Assembly (NCBI RefSeq): GCF_005938645.2
Contig: NZ_CP042171.1
Span: 6,076,001-6,140,000, forward strand
DNA length: 64,000 bases
Source: Pedobacter sp. KBS0701
Lineage (GTDB): Bacteria; Bacteroidota; Bacteroidia; Sphingobacteriales; Sphingobacteriaceae
Direction of reading: 5' to 3'
In this document: positions 17,568 to 26,757 of the stretch, in pieces
Layout of the letters: each line of letters begins with the position of its first letter
Numbering within the stretch: position 1 is the stretch's first letter
Notes under the pieces: model-generated
Seen by the model: only the letters and a program-made list of their open reading frames with translations
Databases searched by the model: none
Told to the model about the DNA's origin: nothing
Made by a program: the position numbers and the translations under genes

Positions 17568-17591
17568 TCAGGGGTGCATAAACACCCCTGA
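17568..17591 (+). promoter_or_regulatory. stem-loop in the fecR-susC gap (module A)
   Basis: TCAGGGGTG-CATAAA-CACCCCTGA, a perfect 9-bp stem with no T run after it, so not a standard terminator. It ends 93 bases before the susC ATG. Modules B and C have stems of unrelated sequence in the same place. Confidence 0.6.
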
Positions 17592-17684
17592 TAATAGTCT
17601 GGCATTAGTTAATAAAAATCAACGAAAACCGCAACAGCTATGAGCTTCGAACCACATGGGCTGCTGCTAAACCAAACCAAACAA

Positions 17685-20600
17685 ATGTATAAATTTTATC
17701 TCATTGAAACGGATAGACCAGATCGTCTATTCCCTAAACTCTGGCGTGTCATGCGGCTAACCACCATTATTATTTTAATCACACTGATGCAGGTAAGCGC
17801 AGCTGGTTTTGCACAAAATGTGACCCTAAATCATAAAAATGTATCTCTTGAAAAAATTTTCCGGGAGATTCACCGGCAGACTGGCTACGATTTTCTTTAT
17901 AACAGAGACATCATAATGAAAAAGCAGTCGGTTAACCTTTCTGCTTATAATCAACCTTTGGAGGCTGTTCTTAATTCATGTCTCGACAAACTTGCGCTGG
18001 AATTTTCTATCGAGGATAAGATGATCGTGATTAAAGAAAAAGTTTTAACGGAAAATCGCAAAAATTTTGCAATTGATTTAACCATTTCAGGTAAAGTAAC
18101 CGATACAGCAGGTAAGGCGCTTTCTAACGCAAGCGTAAAAAATGTTACGCAGAACAAATCAGTCATAACCTCAGAAAATGGGAACTTTAGCATAAGTGCC
18201 AAATCAGGAGATCGTATTGAAGTTTCATTTATTGGATTTATAACTTTTAGTTTTACCGCAAAGGAAAACTTAGACTATCAGCTCATCAAACTTAGGGCAA
18301 CAAGTGGTGAGCTTACAGAAGTGCAGGTTGTTTCTACAGGTTACCAAACCTTGCCGAAGGAGCGGAGTGCGGGATCTTTTGCAAAGCCCGACATGGAGAT
18401 CTTGAATAACCGGTCTGGTACAATGAACATCTTACAACGTTTGGATGGATTAATCCCTGGTCTCACCATCAACAACGCAAACACAGACAATTTTCAAGTC
18501 CGTGGATTGACCTCTATTGGTGTGCTTAGCGGGGGTACGAGTGGCGTTTACAGCGGCACCGAACGGGGGCCACTTATTGTTGTAGATGGCATTGCCATCA
18601 GTAATATTGCTTCGGTAAACCCAAATGATGTAGCTGATATCACGGTGCTGAAAGATGCTACAGCCGCATCCATCTGGGGTTCCAGGGCCGCAAACGGAGT
18701 GATTGTAATCACGACAAAGCAGGGCGATCGTTCCGGCAAATTAAAAATTGAATATGATGGTTTCGTCAATTTTTTAGGCAAACCTGATCTGGATAACATG
18801 CCCTTACTGAACAGCCAGCAATTCATACAGGCTGCTAAAGATATGTTTGATCCTTCAGTTACAAGCTGGCAAACAGTAAGCACTTCCAATTCTACCGGAA
18901 CTCCTGGTGTGCCTCCTCATGAACAAATTTTGTTCGACTGGTCGCGTGGAAAGATTTCGAATTCTGTTAAAGATGCTAAATTGGACAGTCTCGCAGGAAT
19001 TAGTAATCGTGCTCAAATCAAAGATCTCTTCTATCAAAGTGAGATATTAACTAACCACACAGTTTCTATCCGTGGAGGAGGAGAAAAATACAGTGCCTAT
19101 GGTTCTTTCGCTTATACGGGTAACCAAAATAGCAAACCGGGATCTTACACCAACACATTCAAAATCAATGCCCGTCAGGATTACCGGCCATCGCATTTTA
19201 TAAGGATGTACCTGATTACCGATATTACCAATACAAGAAGTAAAGTAACCCCTTTACCAAATGCGAATAACACTTTTTTACCTTACCAGCTAATTCGTGA
19301 TGCTCAGGGCAATAACATTCACATGCCCTGGTTGTTCAGGACAGATTCTTTACGGAATGCATACGAAACCAGAAGTGGTATAAGTTTAGACTATAGCCCG
19401 TTAGATGAGGCAGAGTATGGCTATACGCTTACAGACAACCTGTTAGCAAGGCTCACTGGTGGTGTTGCACTTAACCTTTCAGATGGCTTAAAATTGGAAG
19501 GTACTTATGGCCTGGTAAAAGGCAGCGACAACAGCCGCAACTACAGAGGACAGGAAGCTTATGCGTCCAGAGAGGAAGTGGTGAGTTTTGCAACAGGCAG
19601 CGTAGCCGGTAACAATATCCGTTATTTTATGCCACAAAAAGGCGGACGATATACGACAGGAAACAATATGCAGGAAAACTGGACCATTCGTCATCAGTTA
19701 GCTTATAATAAAAACTGGAAAAATTCAGAACACCAGTTATCTGCCATTTTGGGTACCGAAATGCAAAGCGCGTTGACAAGAGGTACATCGATTACGCAAA
19801 GAGGTTTTAATCCGCAACTTGGAACTACGATGCCTCTCAATTACGACACTTTATCCAAAGGTGTAGTGAATACCATCCTGCGTAATAACTCTTCAAAAAG
19901 CCTCTACACCACTAACGATTTTAACTTTGCGCAGGTGGAAACACGATTCCGGTCAACTTACGCAAACGCAGCTTATACCTTTCGTCAAAAATATACGGTC
20001 AATGGCAGCTGGCGTCAGGACGAGTCTAATCTTTTCGGTGTAGAAAAATCGGCTCAGAACAGACCGGTATGGAGCATAGGCGCAAGCTGGTCGCTCTCAG
20101 GAGAGCATTTTATGGAACACATTGACTGGCTTGGGCGATTGAACCTAAGGGCTACCTATGGAATTACCGGAAATGCGCCCACGCCCGGAACAGCATCCTC
20201 CAAAGATATTATTTTAGCAGGAACAGGGTCATCAATCTTTCCCGGATCGATAGCCTATGTCATTTCAAGTTATGCCAATAGAAGCCTTACCTGGGAATCA
20301 ACGAAAGTAACTAATATTGGTGTTGATTTCGCGATACTGAACAACAGGATCAATGGTGCGTTGGATTTTTATCATAAAAAGACAGAGAACCTGCTCGGCA
20401 ATGTCCCAAGCAACGGTTTTACAGGTGTAACCACAATTGTGGGCAACCTGGGCGACCTGACGAATAAAGGTGTTGAACTGAGCCTGACTACCGAAAATGT
20501 TATCAGCAAGAACTTTAGCTGGCGCACCTTATGGAACATCGCTTATAACTATAATAAAATAAACCGCCTGGCAACAGCCCTCATTTCGACCACAGGTAAT

Positions 20601-21323
20601 TCAGTAATCAATAACAATGGCTACGGAGGCTTTTATCAGGGTTATGCAGCCTATGCTCTTTTCGCCTACAATTATGCCGGACTGGACAATATGGGTGATC
20701 CGCAAATCCGATTGGCAAATGGCACGGTAACTAAAGCGTTGAACGTAGCCAAGCCGGAAGATATGGTTTTCATGGGCACTTACCAACCCAAATGGAGTGG
20801 CGGTTTTTCCAACATTTTCAGTTATAAGTCACTTTCACTTTCTGCCAATGTTATCTACAACCTGGGGCATGTGATGAGGCGTGACCTCAACAGAACCTAT
20901 ACCCTCAACCGCTTGTATCCCAACGGTACATCACTAACGGGTGCAAATGTGCATTCGGATTTTGAGCAACGCTGGCAGAAGCCGGGTGACGAAAATTTCA
21001 CGGATATTCCTGGCTGGGTGAGTAATGCCACTACAAGCGGGAGCAGGCGTTATGTCAACTATTATTTATATGGCAATACAAATGTAATCAGTGCATCCTA
21101 TATTAAATTGCGGGATGTTACGCTTTCTTATAAACTCCCTGAGGTGTTATTACGCCGAATTAAAACGCAAGGTATAACGTTGCGTGTTCAAACGGGTAAT
21201 ATCACGCTCTGGAAAGCAAACAAATTCAATATTGATCCGGAATTTCAGAATGCACTACTGGGTATACGAGGACAGGTAGCCAACCAGCATACATTTTCCG
21301 TTGGAGCACATATCGATTTCTAA
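17685..21323 (+). CDS. SusC/RagA-family TonB-dependent outer-membrane transporter with STN domain (module A)
   Basis: 1212 residues from ATG 17685. This start is preferred over an ATG 15 codons upstream because CTAAACCAAAC-AAACAAATGTATAAA is nearly identical before module B's susC. Order: long signal peptide (MRLTT..ILITLMQVSAAGFAQ), STN domain (LEKIFREIHRQTGYDFLYN) that touches FecR, carboxypeptidase-like domain (ISGKVTDTAGKALSNASVKN), plug (VVSTGYQTLPKERSAGSF, PLIVVDGIAISNI, ITVLKDATAASIWGSRAANG) and a beta-barrel to the C-terminal Phe. It imports a ligand through the outer membrane with SusD as lid. Ligand unknown. Confidence 0.93.
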   Translation: MYKFYLIETDRPDRLFPKLWRVMRLTTIIILITLMQVSAAGFAQNVTLNHKNVSLEKIFREIHRQTGYDFLYNRDIIMKKQSVNLSAYNQPLEAVLNSCLDKLALEFSIEDKMIVIKEKVLTENRKNFAIDLTISGKVTDTAGKALSNASVKNVTQNKSVITSENGNFSISAKSGDRIEVSFIGFITFSFTAKENLDYQLIKLRATSGELTEVQVVSTGYQTLPKERSAGSFAKPDMEILNNRSGTMNILQRLDGLIPGLTINNANTDNFQVRGLTSIGVLSGGTSGVYSGTERGPLIVVDGIAISNIASVNPNDVADITVLKDATAASIWGSRAANGVIVITTKQGDRSGKLKIEYDGFVNFLGKPDLDNMPLLNSQQFIQAAKDMFDPSVTSWQTVSTSNSTGTPGVPPHEQILFDWSRGKISNSVKDAKLDSLAGISNRAQIKDLFYQSEILTNHTVSIRGGGEKYSAYGSFAYTGNQNSKPGSYTNTFKINARQDYRPSHFIRMYLITDITNTRSKVTPLPNANNTFLPYQLIRDAQGNNIHMPWLFRTDSLRNAYETRSGISLDYSPLDEAEYGYTLTDNLLARLTGGVALNLSDGLKLEGTYGLVKGSDNSRNYRGQEAYASREEVVSFATGSVAGNNIRYFMPQKGGRYTTGNNMQENWTIRHQLAYNKNWKNSEHQLSAILGTEMQSALTRGTSITQRGFNPQLGTTMPLNYDTLSKGVVNTILRNNSSKSLYTTNDFNFAQVETRFRSTYANAAYTFRQKYTVNGSWRQDESNLFGVEKSAQNRPVWSIGASWSLSGEHFMEHIDWLGRLNLRATYGITGNAPTPGTASSKDIILAGTGSSIFPGSIAYVISSYANRSLTWESTKVTNIGVDFAILNNRINGALDFYHKKTENLLGNVPSNGFTGVTTIVGNLGDLTNKGVELSLTTENVISKNFSWRTLWNIAYNYNKINRLATALISTTGNSVINNNGYGGFYQGYAAYALFAYNYAGLDNMGDPQIRLANGTVTKALNVAKPEDMVFMGTYQPKWSGGFSNIFSYKSLSLSANVIYNLGHVMRRDLNRTYTLNRLYPNGTSLTGANVHSDFEQRWQKPGDENFTDIPGWVSNATTSGSRRYVNYYLYGNTNVISASYIKLRDVTLSYKLPEVLLRRIKTQGITLRVQTGNITLWKANKFNIDPEFQNALLGIRGQVANQHTFSVGAHIDF

Positions 21324-21341
21324 TCATTAAAAAGAGAAAAA

Positions 21342-22778
21342 ATGCTAAAAAAAAAATTCATCATTGTACTAGCTTGTATAGTACTTGTCTCTTGCAAAAA
21401 GAGTTTCCTGGAGATTGATCCGATTGGGAAAGTTATAGCTACTACAACAAACGATTATAACAATTTATTTTATACTACAAGTCTGCTATCGACATCTTCC
21501 TCCGACATACCGATTACCCTGAGCGACGAAGTCGCCGGAGTTTCTACTTATCTAAGTCCGGCGGCAGTTAACGTACAAAATGCCTTTCGTTGGGAAAAGG
21601 ACATCTATCTCGATAGTGAAGATGCAGTTGAATTTACCACCTTGACGGCGCAGGTATATCTACTCAACAAAATTGCCAATGAGGTAATGGGCTCTACCGA
21701 GGGCTCAGAAGCCGAAAAAAGAGCGATACAGGCAGAGGCCCGTGCAACCAGGGCATGGAGCTATTTTATGCTCATCAACTATTACGGCAAACCGTACAAT
21801 GCGGCAACAGCAGCGTCTGATCCAGGCTTTCCTATTATTACAGAGGCAGATGCAGCGGCAACTTCCTTTAGTAGAGCCAGCGTGCAGGCCGTTTACGATT
21901 TTATTATTAAAGACCTTACCGAAAGCATTCCAGATCTTCCGCGCAATTCTTTATTGAGGCAGCGTATGAACAAATCCTCTGCGATCACGTTACTGGCGAA
22001 GGTCTATGTCTTTATGGGCGAATATGGGAAGGCACTTTCACAACTGAATCAGGCTGCAACTGTGCTACCCACGAATGTGACCACAGAAATCTACGATTAT
22101 AACCAAACGTTGGTTCCTGGGGGTAGCTGGGGATATTCTCCTACTGCAAATTCGTATACTAATGGCCCGGCCCCGGTACTGAGTAACGAAGGTATGCTGG
22201 CAAGAAATTACAATTCCAAGTTCATGCCCAACTCAAATTTACTCCTGCTAACGCAGGAAGCATACAAATTGTATGGTAGGAATGACCTAAGGAAAAGATT
22301 ATTCACGGAAAGAGCTACCCCATTCTCAAGTAATGTAACCTTTCCGCTGAGCATGGTAAGAAGATACGGGTATAGTACGATTCCATCTTTTGGAATAACC
22401 TATCCGGAATACTTTCTCCTTCGGGCAGAGTGTAAAGCCAGAACCAACGATTTGACCGGAGCTAAGGATGATCTTGAAACGCTTCGGAAAAAAAGAATGC
22501 CGTCAGCAGATGCTGTTGTGAGCATTTCAAATCAAGAAAATATGATCAGGTTTGTTATTGATGAGCGTCGTAGAGAATTCGCCATGTTCGGGTACCGCTG
22601 GTTTGATATGAGAAGGTTATCCGTTGATCCACTTTTCGCTAATGATGTTTACACACATAAAATTTACGATTTGCAAGGAAATGTACTGTCTACCTATACT
22701 TTGTCGAAAGAGCGATTAACACTTAGATTTCCACTTAAGTTAATGGCTCAGAATCCTGATATTACAAATAATCCATAA
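21342..22778 (+). CDS. SusD/RagB-family surface lipoprotein (module A)
   Basis: 478 residues. Lipoprotein signal ending VLVSCKKSFLEIDP (Cys followed by Lys Lys, surface-export style). SusD features: RAIQAEARATRAWSYFMLIN and YGKP in the N-terminal helical repeat, TDLGARR-like VYDFIIKDLTESIPDLP, and C-terminal YFLLRAECKAR, VIDERRREFAMFGYRWFDMR and LTLRFPL. It binds the ligand at the surface over the SusC barrel. It starts 18 bp after susC. Confidence 0.93.
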   Translation: MLKKKFIIVLACIVLVSCKKSFLEIDPIGKVIATTTNDYNNLFYTTSLLSTSSSDIPITLSDEVAGVSTYLSPAAVNVQNAFRWEKDIYLDSEDAVEFTTLTAQVYLLNKIANEVMGSTEGSEAEKRAIQAEARATRAWSYFMLINYYGKPYNAATAASDPGFPIITEADAAATSFSRASVQAVYDFIIKDLTESIPDLPRNSLLRQRMNKSSAITLLAKVYVFMGEYGKALSQLNQAATVLPTNVTTEIYDYNQTLVPGGSWGYSPTANSYTNGPAPVLSNEGMLARNYNSKFMPNSNLLLLTQEAYKLYGRNDLRKRLFTERATPFSSNVTFPLSMVRRYGYSTIPSFGITYPEYFLLRAECKARTNDLTGAKDDLETLRKKRMPSADAVVSISNQENMIRFVIDERRREFAMFGYRWFDMRRLSVDPLFANDVYTHKIYDLQGNVLSTYTLSKERLTLRFPLKLMAQNPDITNNP

Positions 22779-22781
22779 ACT

Positions 22782-23924
22782 ATGAAAATAAGTATAATCG
22801 CTATTTTTCTGCTAATTTGTTGCCAGGTAAAAGCACAATCGAAATATAATGGATCTTTTACCATCAGTGGTGATGTTTCAAAAGTTTGCAAAACAGGACT
22901 GATGACTATGGCTTATGCTAATGCGAACGGCAAACCTAAAAGGGATACTGTAAAAATCGAAAATGGAAAATTTAAACTTTCAGGTGAGGTGTCAGAGCCT
23001 GTGGTCGCAATACTTAAGATAAAATTACCCCAAGCTACCGTTGGACCGGCATTATACGATCCGAAAAATATGTACCGGATTTTATTGGAACCAATTGACT
23101 ATAAATTGAGTACAACCGGGGAAAGTCTGAATACCGCAATTGTGAAAGGGAGTCAAATCCAACAGGAATACACCAGATATTTTCAGTCATTACAAAAGTT
23201 ACATTATGAGATGCGGCCTTACAATATGCAAGCACAAGCATTTGAGAAGCAAATGGACGTAAGTAACTTTATTAATGTACGCAAAAAGCTAGACTCTTTA
23301 GACGAGATGGAGCGGGCTATGGTTGACAGTTATGTGTCAGCCAACCCTCACTCTCCTGTTTCACTTTTTGCAGTTGATGATTACAATAGACCTATAATGT
23401 CGCCCAAACCTTTCAAGTCCTTTTTTGATAAACTTGATCCCGAATTAAAAAAAACAAGCATAGGTCGGAAGCTGGCCAAAGACATTGAGGAAAGAGAATA
23501 CTTTTTGCCAGGCAGTCAATCAGTTGACTTTACTCAATCGGATACATCAGGAAAACTTGTTAGCTTATCTGAATTTAAAGGAAAATATGTACTCCTCGAT
23601 TTTTGGGCAAGCTGGTGTGGCCCGTGCAGGGCGCAAAGTGTGTTTATGAAAAAGGCTTACATACATTTTAAAGATAAGAACTTCACCATCATCGGTGTAT
23701 CTTGCGACGACAACAGGGAAAAATGGATCGAAGCGATCAGGGAAGATGGAGTTGGTATATGGACACAACTTGGAGATATGACCGGGAAGAAAAATATAGT
23801 CAGCGATATTTATAAAGTCAGATCTTATCCGCAAAACCTGCTGATAGACCCCACGGGAAAGATAATAGCCAAAAACCTGGGTGGATTGTTACTCGAAATG
23901 AAGTTAAAGGAGGTTTTACACTGA
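22782..23924 (+). CDS. DUF4369-TlpA-like thioredoxin-fold protein (module A)
   Basis: 380 residues with a signal peptide (IIAIFLLICCQVKAQSK). The N-terminal DUF4369 beta domain includes FTISGDVSKVCKTGLMTMAY and VKIENGKFKLSGEV. A helical linker follows, then a TlpA/ResA-type thioredoxin domain with DFWASWCGPCRAQ (Cys279 and Cys282). It is a periplasmic or outer-membrane-facing thiol:disulfide oxidoreductase. It starts 3 bp after susD, so it belongs to the uptake operon and probably acts on the imported ligand or on partners in the same system (inference). Confidence 0.9.
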   Translation: MKISIIAIFLLICCQVKAQSKYNGSFTISGDVSKVCKTGLMTMAYANANGKPKRDTVKIENGKFKLSGEVSEPVVAILKIKLPQATVGPALYDPKNMYRILLEPIDYKLSTTGESLNTAIVKGSQIQQEYTRYFQSLQKLHYEMRPYNMQAQAFEKQMDVSNFINVRKKLDSLDEMERAMVDSYVSANPHSPVSLFAVDDYNRPIMSPKPFKSFFDKLDPELKKTSIGRKLAKDIEEREYFLPGSQSVDFTQSDTSGKLVSLSEFKGKYVLLDFWASWCGPCRAQSVFMKKAYIHFKDKNFTIIGVSCDDNREKWIEAIREDGVGIWTQLGDMTGKKNIVSDIYKVRSYPQNLLIDPTGKIIAKNLGGLLLEMKLKEVLH

Positions 23925-23991
23925 TAGCAGGATTTTCATTCACATCGCTCCAGGCAACATTCAGCATATAGCTGTCTATTAACAGTATTTT

Positions 23992-24027
23992 GGGGTTACT
24001 ATGTCGTTCGAGATAGTAACCCCTTTT
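23992..24027 (+). terminator. terminator of module A
   Basis: GGGGTTACTAT and ATAGTAACCCC form an 11-bp perfect stem followed by TTTT, 68 bp after the thioredoxin stop codon. Confidence 0.85.
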
Positions 24028-24291
24028 ATATACCCCCATCTTTCTCATCAGATGAAGAAAAGCTATTAAGACCATTGAAATGAATTACCTTCGGTGAGCT
24101 CGCTTAAGGCTCGGTTTACTTCGTAGCTTTCCGCTTCGCTACAGGTCAGGGTGACGGCTATTAACGAAAAATGTCTGCAGTAGACCTTTAAAGGAATATT
24201 AAAATCGAACTCAGGTTAATACTAAAATACCTGAAGAATAGCCATAAAAGCCACATTATTAATCAACTTCAAGTTTCTAGTCTCAGAAGCT

Positions 24292-24330
24292 AAAAAGGGC
24301 AAGCGCGGTAAGTGCACGCTTGCCCTTTTT
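24292..24330. terminator. bidirectional terminator facing module B
   Basis: AAAAAGGGCAAGCG and CGCTTGCCCTTTTT form a 14-bp perfect stem, with an A run on one side and a T run on the other, so it can stop transcripts from both directions. It lies 116 bp past the end of module B. Confidence 0.85.
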
Positions 24331-24445
24331 GGGCTCATATAATTAATGTTCAAGAAAATAACACAATGTTAATTTTCAGAAACATCGTATTGGGAATAAA
24401 ATTGCCCACACAAATACCAAAATCAGGTTATTTGATAGCCATTTA

Positions 24446-25573
24446 TTATTTAATTAGTTTTTTATATTCAGCAAGCTTCGCTTCGTATTCTGTAACCGTA
24501 CTTTCCATTACAAAACCAACAAACTTTTTCTCTTTCAGGTATTCTTTTGCCTTGGCAATTGCTTGCTCCTGGGCTACTGCGGCAGATTTATAGTCTCCCA
24601 TATTCACATAACCAATGGCAATCATATTTAACATCAGAGAGCCTGGTTGCGGATTGTCTATCATTGATCTCAGAATGTCTATTGCATACAGATAGCTTTC
24701 TTTTGATAAGTTGGGTTTATGGACAATCGCAGCGCCAACTGAACCCCTAAATCCAGGGTTGGTGGCCTGCCATTTTTTGACGAAATCCATTGCTTCCTTT
24801 TCTCCGACATGGTCCAGGAGCATCATAAACTTGTTCCAGTTTAAAACAACCCCTTTATTTTGTGGCATTGTTGCAGTGATAGAATCTGTTAGTTGAGATG
24901 CTCTATCATATTGTTTAGCTTTAATTGCATCATCAATTAATTTTGTAGCATTCGTCATAGCTATTTCATCTGCCGTTGGTGTTCTATTGGCCTGGTCTAT
25001 TGCTTTTTTGCGCATTGCCGTAACATCATACTTGCCATCCATGACTACGGTGATAATCGAATCTAAGTTAACCGGGTGGCCCATCCATTGAATGACGCCA
25101 TCTTTTACCATCATGGAGGTAGGTAAACCAGCCTGGCCTGCAGCGGTCATCCAGTTTTTTGCCATTAATTGGTCTTTGGTATCTGTAATTACGTTAAAAT
25201 CCATGTTTTTACCCATGCCTTTGGTAAACTTACTCACTTTTGCATAGATGTCATCGTAGGTCATCTTTCCAGTTTTATCTTCCCAAATATCTACAGCCAC
25301 AATGGTTACATCCTTGGCTTTTGTTCTGGCAACTTCAGACAGGTGTGGCATAGAGGCAATACAGGGACCGCACCAGGTTGCCCAGAATTCGTAAATATAC
25401 AGGTGTCCGCTTTTGAATTCTTTGATTGGAGTTCCTTTGATCCATGCCCCATAATATAATTCTGGGGCCTTATCTCCGATAAATAATGTTGTGGGTGTTT
25501 TTTCCTGCGCTGTTATTGTCAAACTAGAGAGCACAAGGATGGCCAATGTGATTATTTTTTCTATTTTTTTCAT
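24446..25573 (-). CDS. TlpA-like thioredoxin-domain protein with helical C-terminal half (module B, last gene)
   Basis: 375 residues, signal peptide to ITAQEK. The order is reversed relative to modules A and C: the thioredoxin domain comes first (YEFWATWCGPCIASMPHLSE, Cys68 and Cys71), followed by ~200 residues of helical, TPR-like repeats (AMDFVKKWQATNPGF, AIGYVNMGDYKSAAVAQEQA). The helical tail could hold a partner or substrate. It is a paralogue of the preceding gene, which ends 12 bp upstream. A periplasmic redox role is expected; the target is unknown. Confidence 0.88.
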   Translation of the reverse strand: MKKIEKIITLAILVLSSLTITAQEKTPTTLFIGDKAPELYYGAWIKGTPIKEFKSGHLYIYEFWATWCGPCIASMPHLSEVARTKAKDVTIVAVDIWEDKTGKMTYDDIYAKVSKFTKGMGKNMDFNVITDTKDQLMAKNWMTAAGQAGLPTSMMVKDGVIQWMGHPVNLDSIITVVMDGKYDVTAMRKKAIDQANRTPTADEIAMTNATKLIDDAIKAKQYDRASQLTDSITATMPQNKGVVLNWNKFMMLLDHVGEKEAMDFVKKWQATNPGFRGSVGAAIVHKPNLSKESYLYAIDILRSMIDNPQPGSLMLNMIAIGYVNMGDYKSAAVAQEQAIAKAKEYLKEKKFVGFVMESTVTEYEAKLAEYKKLIK

Positions 25574-25585
25574 CTTACTAAATTT

Positions 25586-26728
25586 TTAAATCTTCCCTGC
25601 TGCTTTCAATTTATACTCATCTGCTTTTTTCTGGTAATCCTGGATTACGCCTTCTGTAATACCGGGGTTATCCTTTTCTCCTTTGGCAACATCAACTGCC
25701 TTTTGCTGGCTTTCAGCTGCTTCTTTAATCTGACCGGCACGCATTTGTAAAGTTGCTAAAATATCAAAGACCTTGGAATAATTGGACATACCCCATCCCT
25801 TTACGGCCTCAACCGCAAATTTGTAGACTTCTACAGGTAGTTTATCATCCTTGTAAAGGTTAGCTATTAATACCTGTCCGGCTAGTTTGTCGCTCTGCAA
25901 AGCTTTACCGTATGCAATAGCTTTATCAACGCTATAATGTTTTAACAATAGATTAAATTTATCGGTAGCAAATAGGTAGCTATTATTTGGAAATTTTACC
26001 GTCGCTTCCTCCATCAACTTTAAAGCCTTGTCGTAGTTTTTAGCGGTTTCTTCTGCTTTGTAAGCTTTGATTGCATTGGTATAGCCAGCTGAAGTTTTTT
26101 GATTGCGGATTTCCTGTTCTTCTTTTTTTGCTTTTTCTACCTTGTAATCGTAAGTTCCCTTATCTATAGCGTTAAGAATTGAATCGAGATAGACAGGATG
26201 TCCAATCCAGGCGATATTTCCATTTTGGATTGCAAATGATGAGGGGATGCCATTTTGCCCCGCGGCTTTTAGCCAGTTATTTCCCATGTCTTCGGCTGTA
26301 TTGTCTGTGATGACATTGTAGGTTAAACGGCCTTTTTTAAACTGGTCATTTACAAAGGTGGTTACTTTGGGAAGATAAGTTTCCTGGTCTTTTGGTCCAC
26401 CGTACATGTTTTCCCAAACATTGCAACCAATAAAATTGATCTTACCTTCGTATTTTTTAGCAAGCTCTGAAAGATGTGGCATTACAGCAATACAAGGCCC
26501 GCACCATGTTGCCCAAAATTCAATAACATAAACCTTATCCTGATCAATTTTTGTAATCGGTTTTGGCCCCTGGATCCATTTTGAATAGGTCAGCTTTGGG
26601 GCAGGGTCGCCTAATGAGAGTTTTTTTGTCGCTTTCTCTTGTGCATTTGCCTGACAGAAGATACCTGCAATTAAAGTTAAGCCAAACACTAAAATGTTCA
26701 ACCGCTTTATTATATCCTGAATTTTCAT
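25586..26728 (-). CDS. TlpA-like thioredoxin-domain protein with helical C-terminal half (module B)
   Basis: 380 residues. Signal peptide (LIAGIFCQANAQEK), an N-terminal thioredoxin domain with IEFWATWCGPCIAVMPHLSE (Cys76 and Cys79), the cis-Pro region IPSSFAIQNGNIAWIGHP, and a helical TPR-like tail (YDKALKLMEEATVKFPNNSY, QIKEAAESQQKAVDVAKGE). Same architecture as its downstream neighbour, so a tandem duplication is likely. It starts 29 bp after susD. Thiol:disulfide chemistry in the periplasm is inferred from the CGPC motif. Confidence 0.88.
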   Translation of the reverse strand: MKIQDIIKRLNILVFGLTLIAGIFCQANAQEKATKKLSLGDPAPKLTYSKWIQGPKPITKIDQDKVYVIEFWATWCGPCIAVMPHLSELAKKYEGKINFIGCNVWENMYGGPKDQETYLPKVTTFVNDQFKKGRLTYNVITDNTAEDMGNNWLKAAGQNGIPSSFAIQNGNIAWIGHPVYLDSILNAIDKGTYDYKVEKAKKEEQEIRNQKTSAGYTNAIKAYKAEETAKNYDKALKLMEEATVKFPNNSYLFATDKFNLLLKHYSVDKAIAYGKALQSDKLAGQVLIANLYKDDKLPVEVYKFAVEAVKGWGMSNYSKVFDILATLQMRAGQIKEAAESQQKAVDVAKGEKDNPGITEGVIQDYQKKADEYKLKAAGKI

Positions 26729-26757
26729 GTTTTTTATTTTATTATCTGTATAAAAAA

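Larger units (their letters stand above)
23925..24445. other. convergent intergenic region between modules A and B
   Basis: About 520 bases holding two strong terminators (listed separately). Between them, around 24090-24165, lies a GC-richer patch (GAGCTCGC, GCTTTCCGCTTCGCTAC, CAGGGTGACGG) that looks like half of an intergenic repeat. No gene. Confidence 0.5.

Noticed and set aside
17568..17591. Stem-loop as terminator of sigma-fecR transcript
   Set aside because: Strong stem but no T run; the same holds in modules B and C, so listed as regulatory structure of unknown role.
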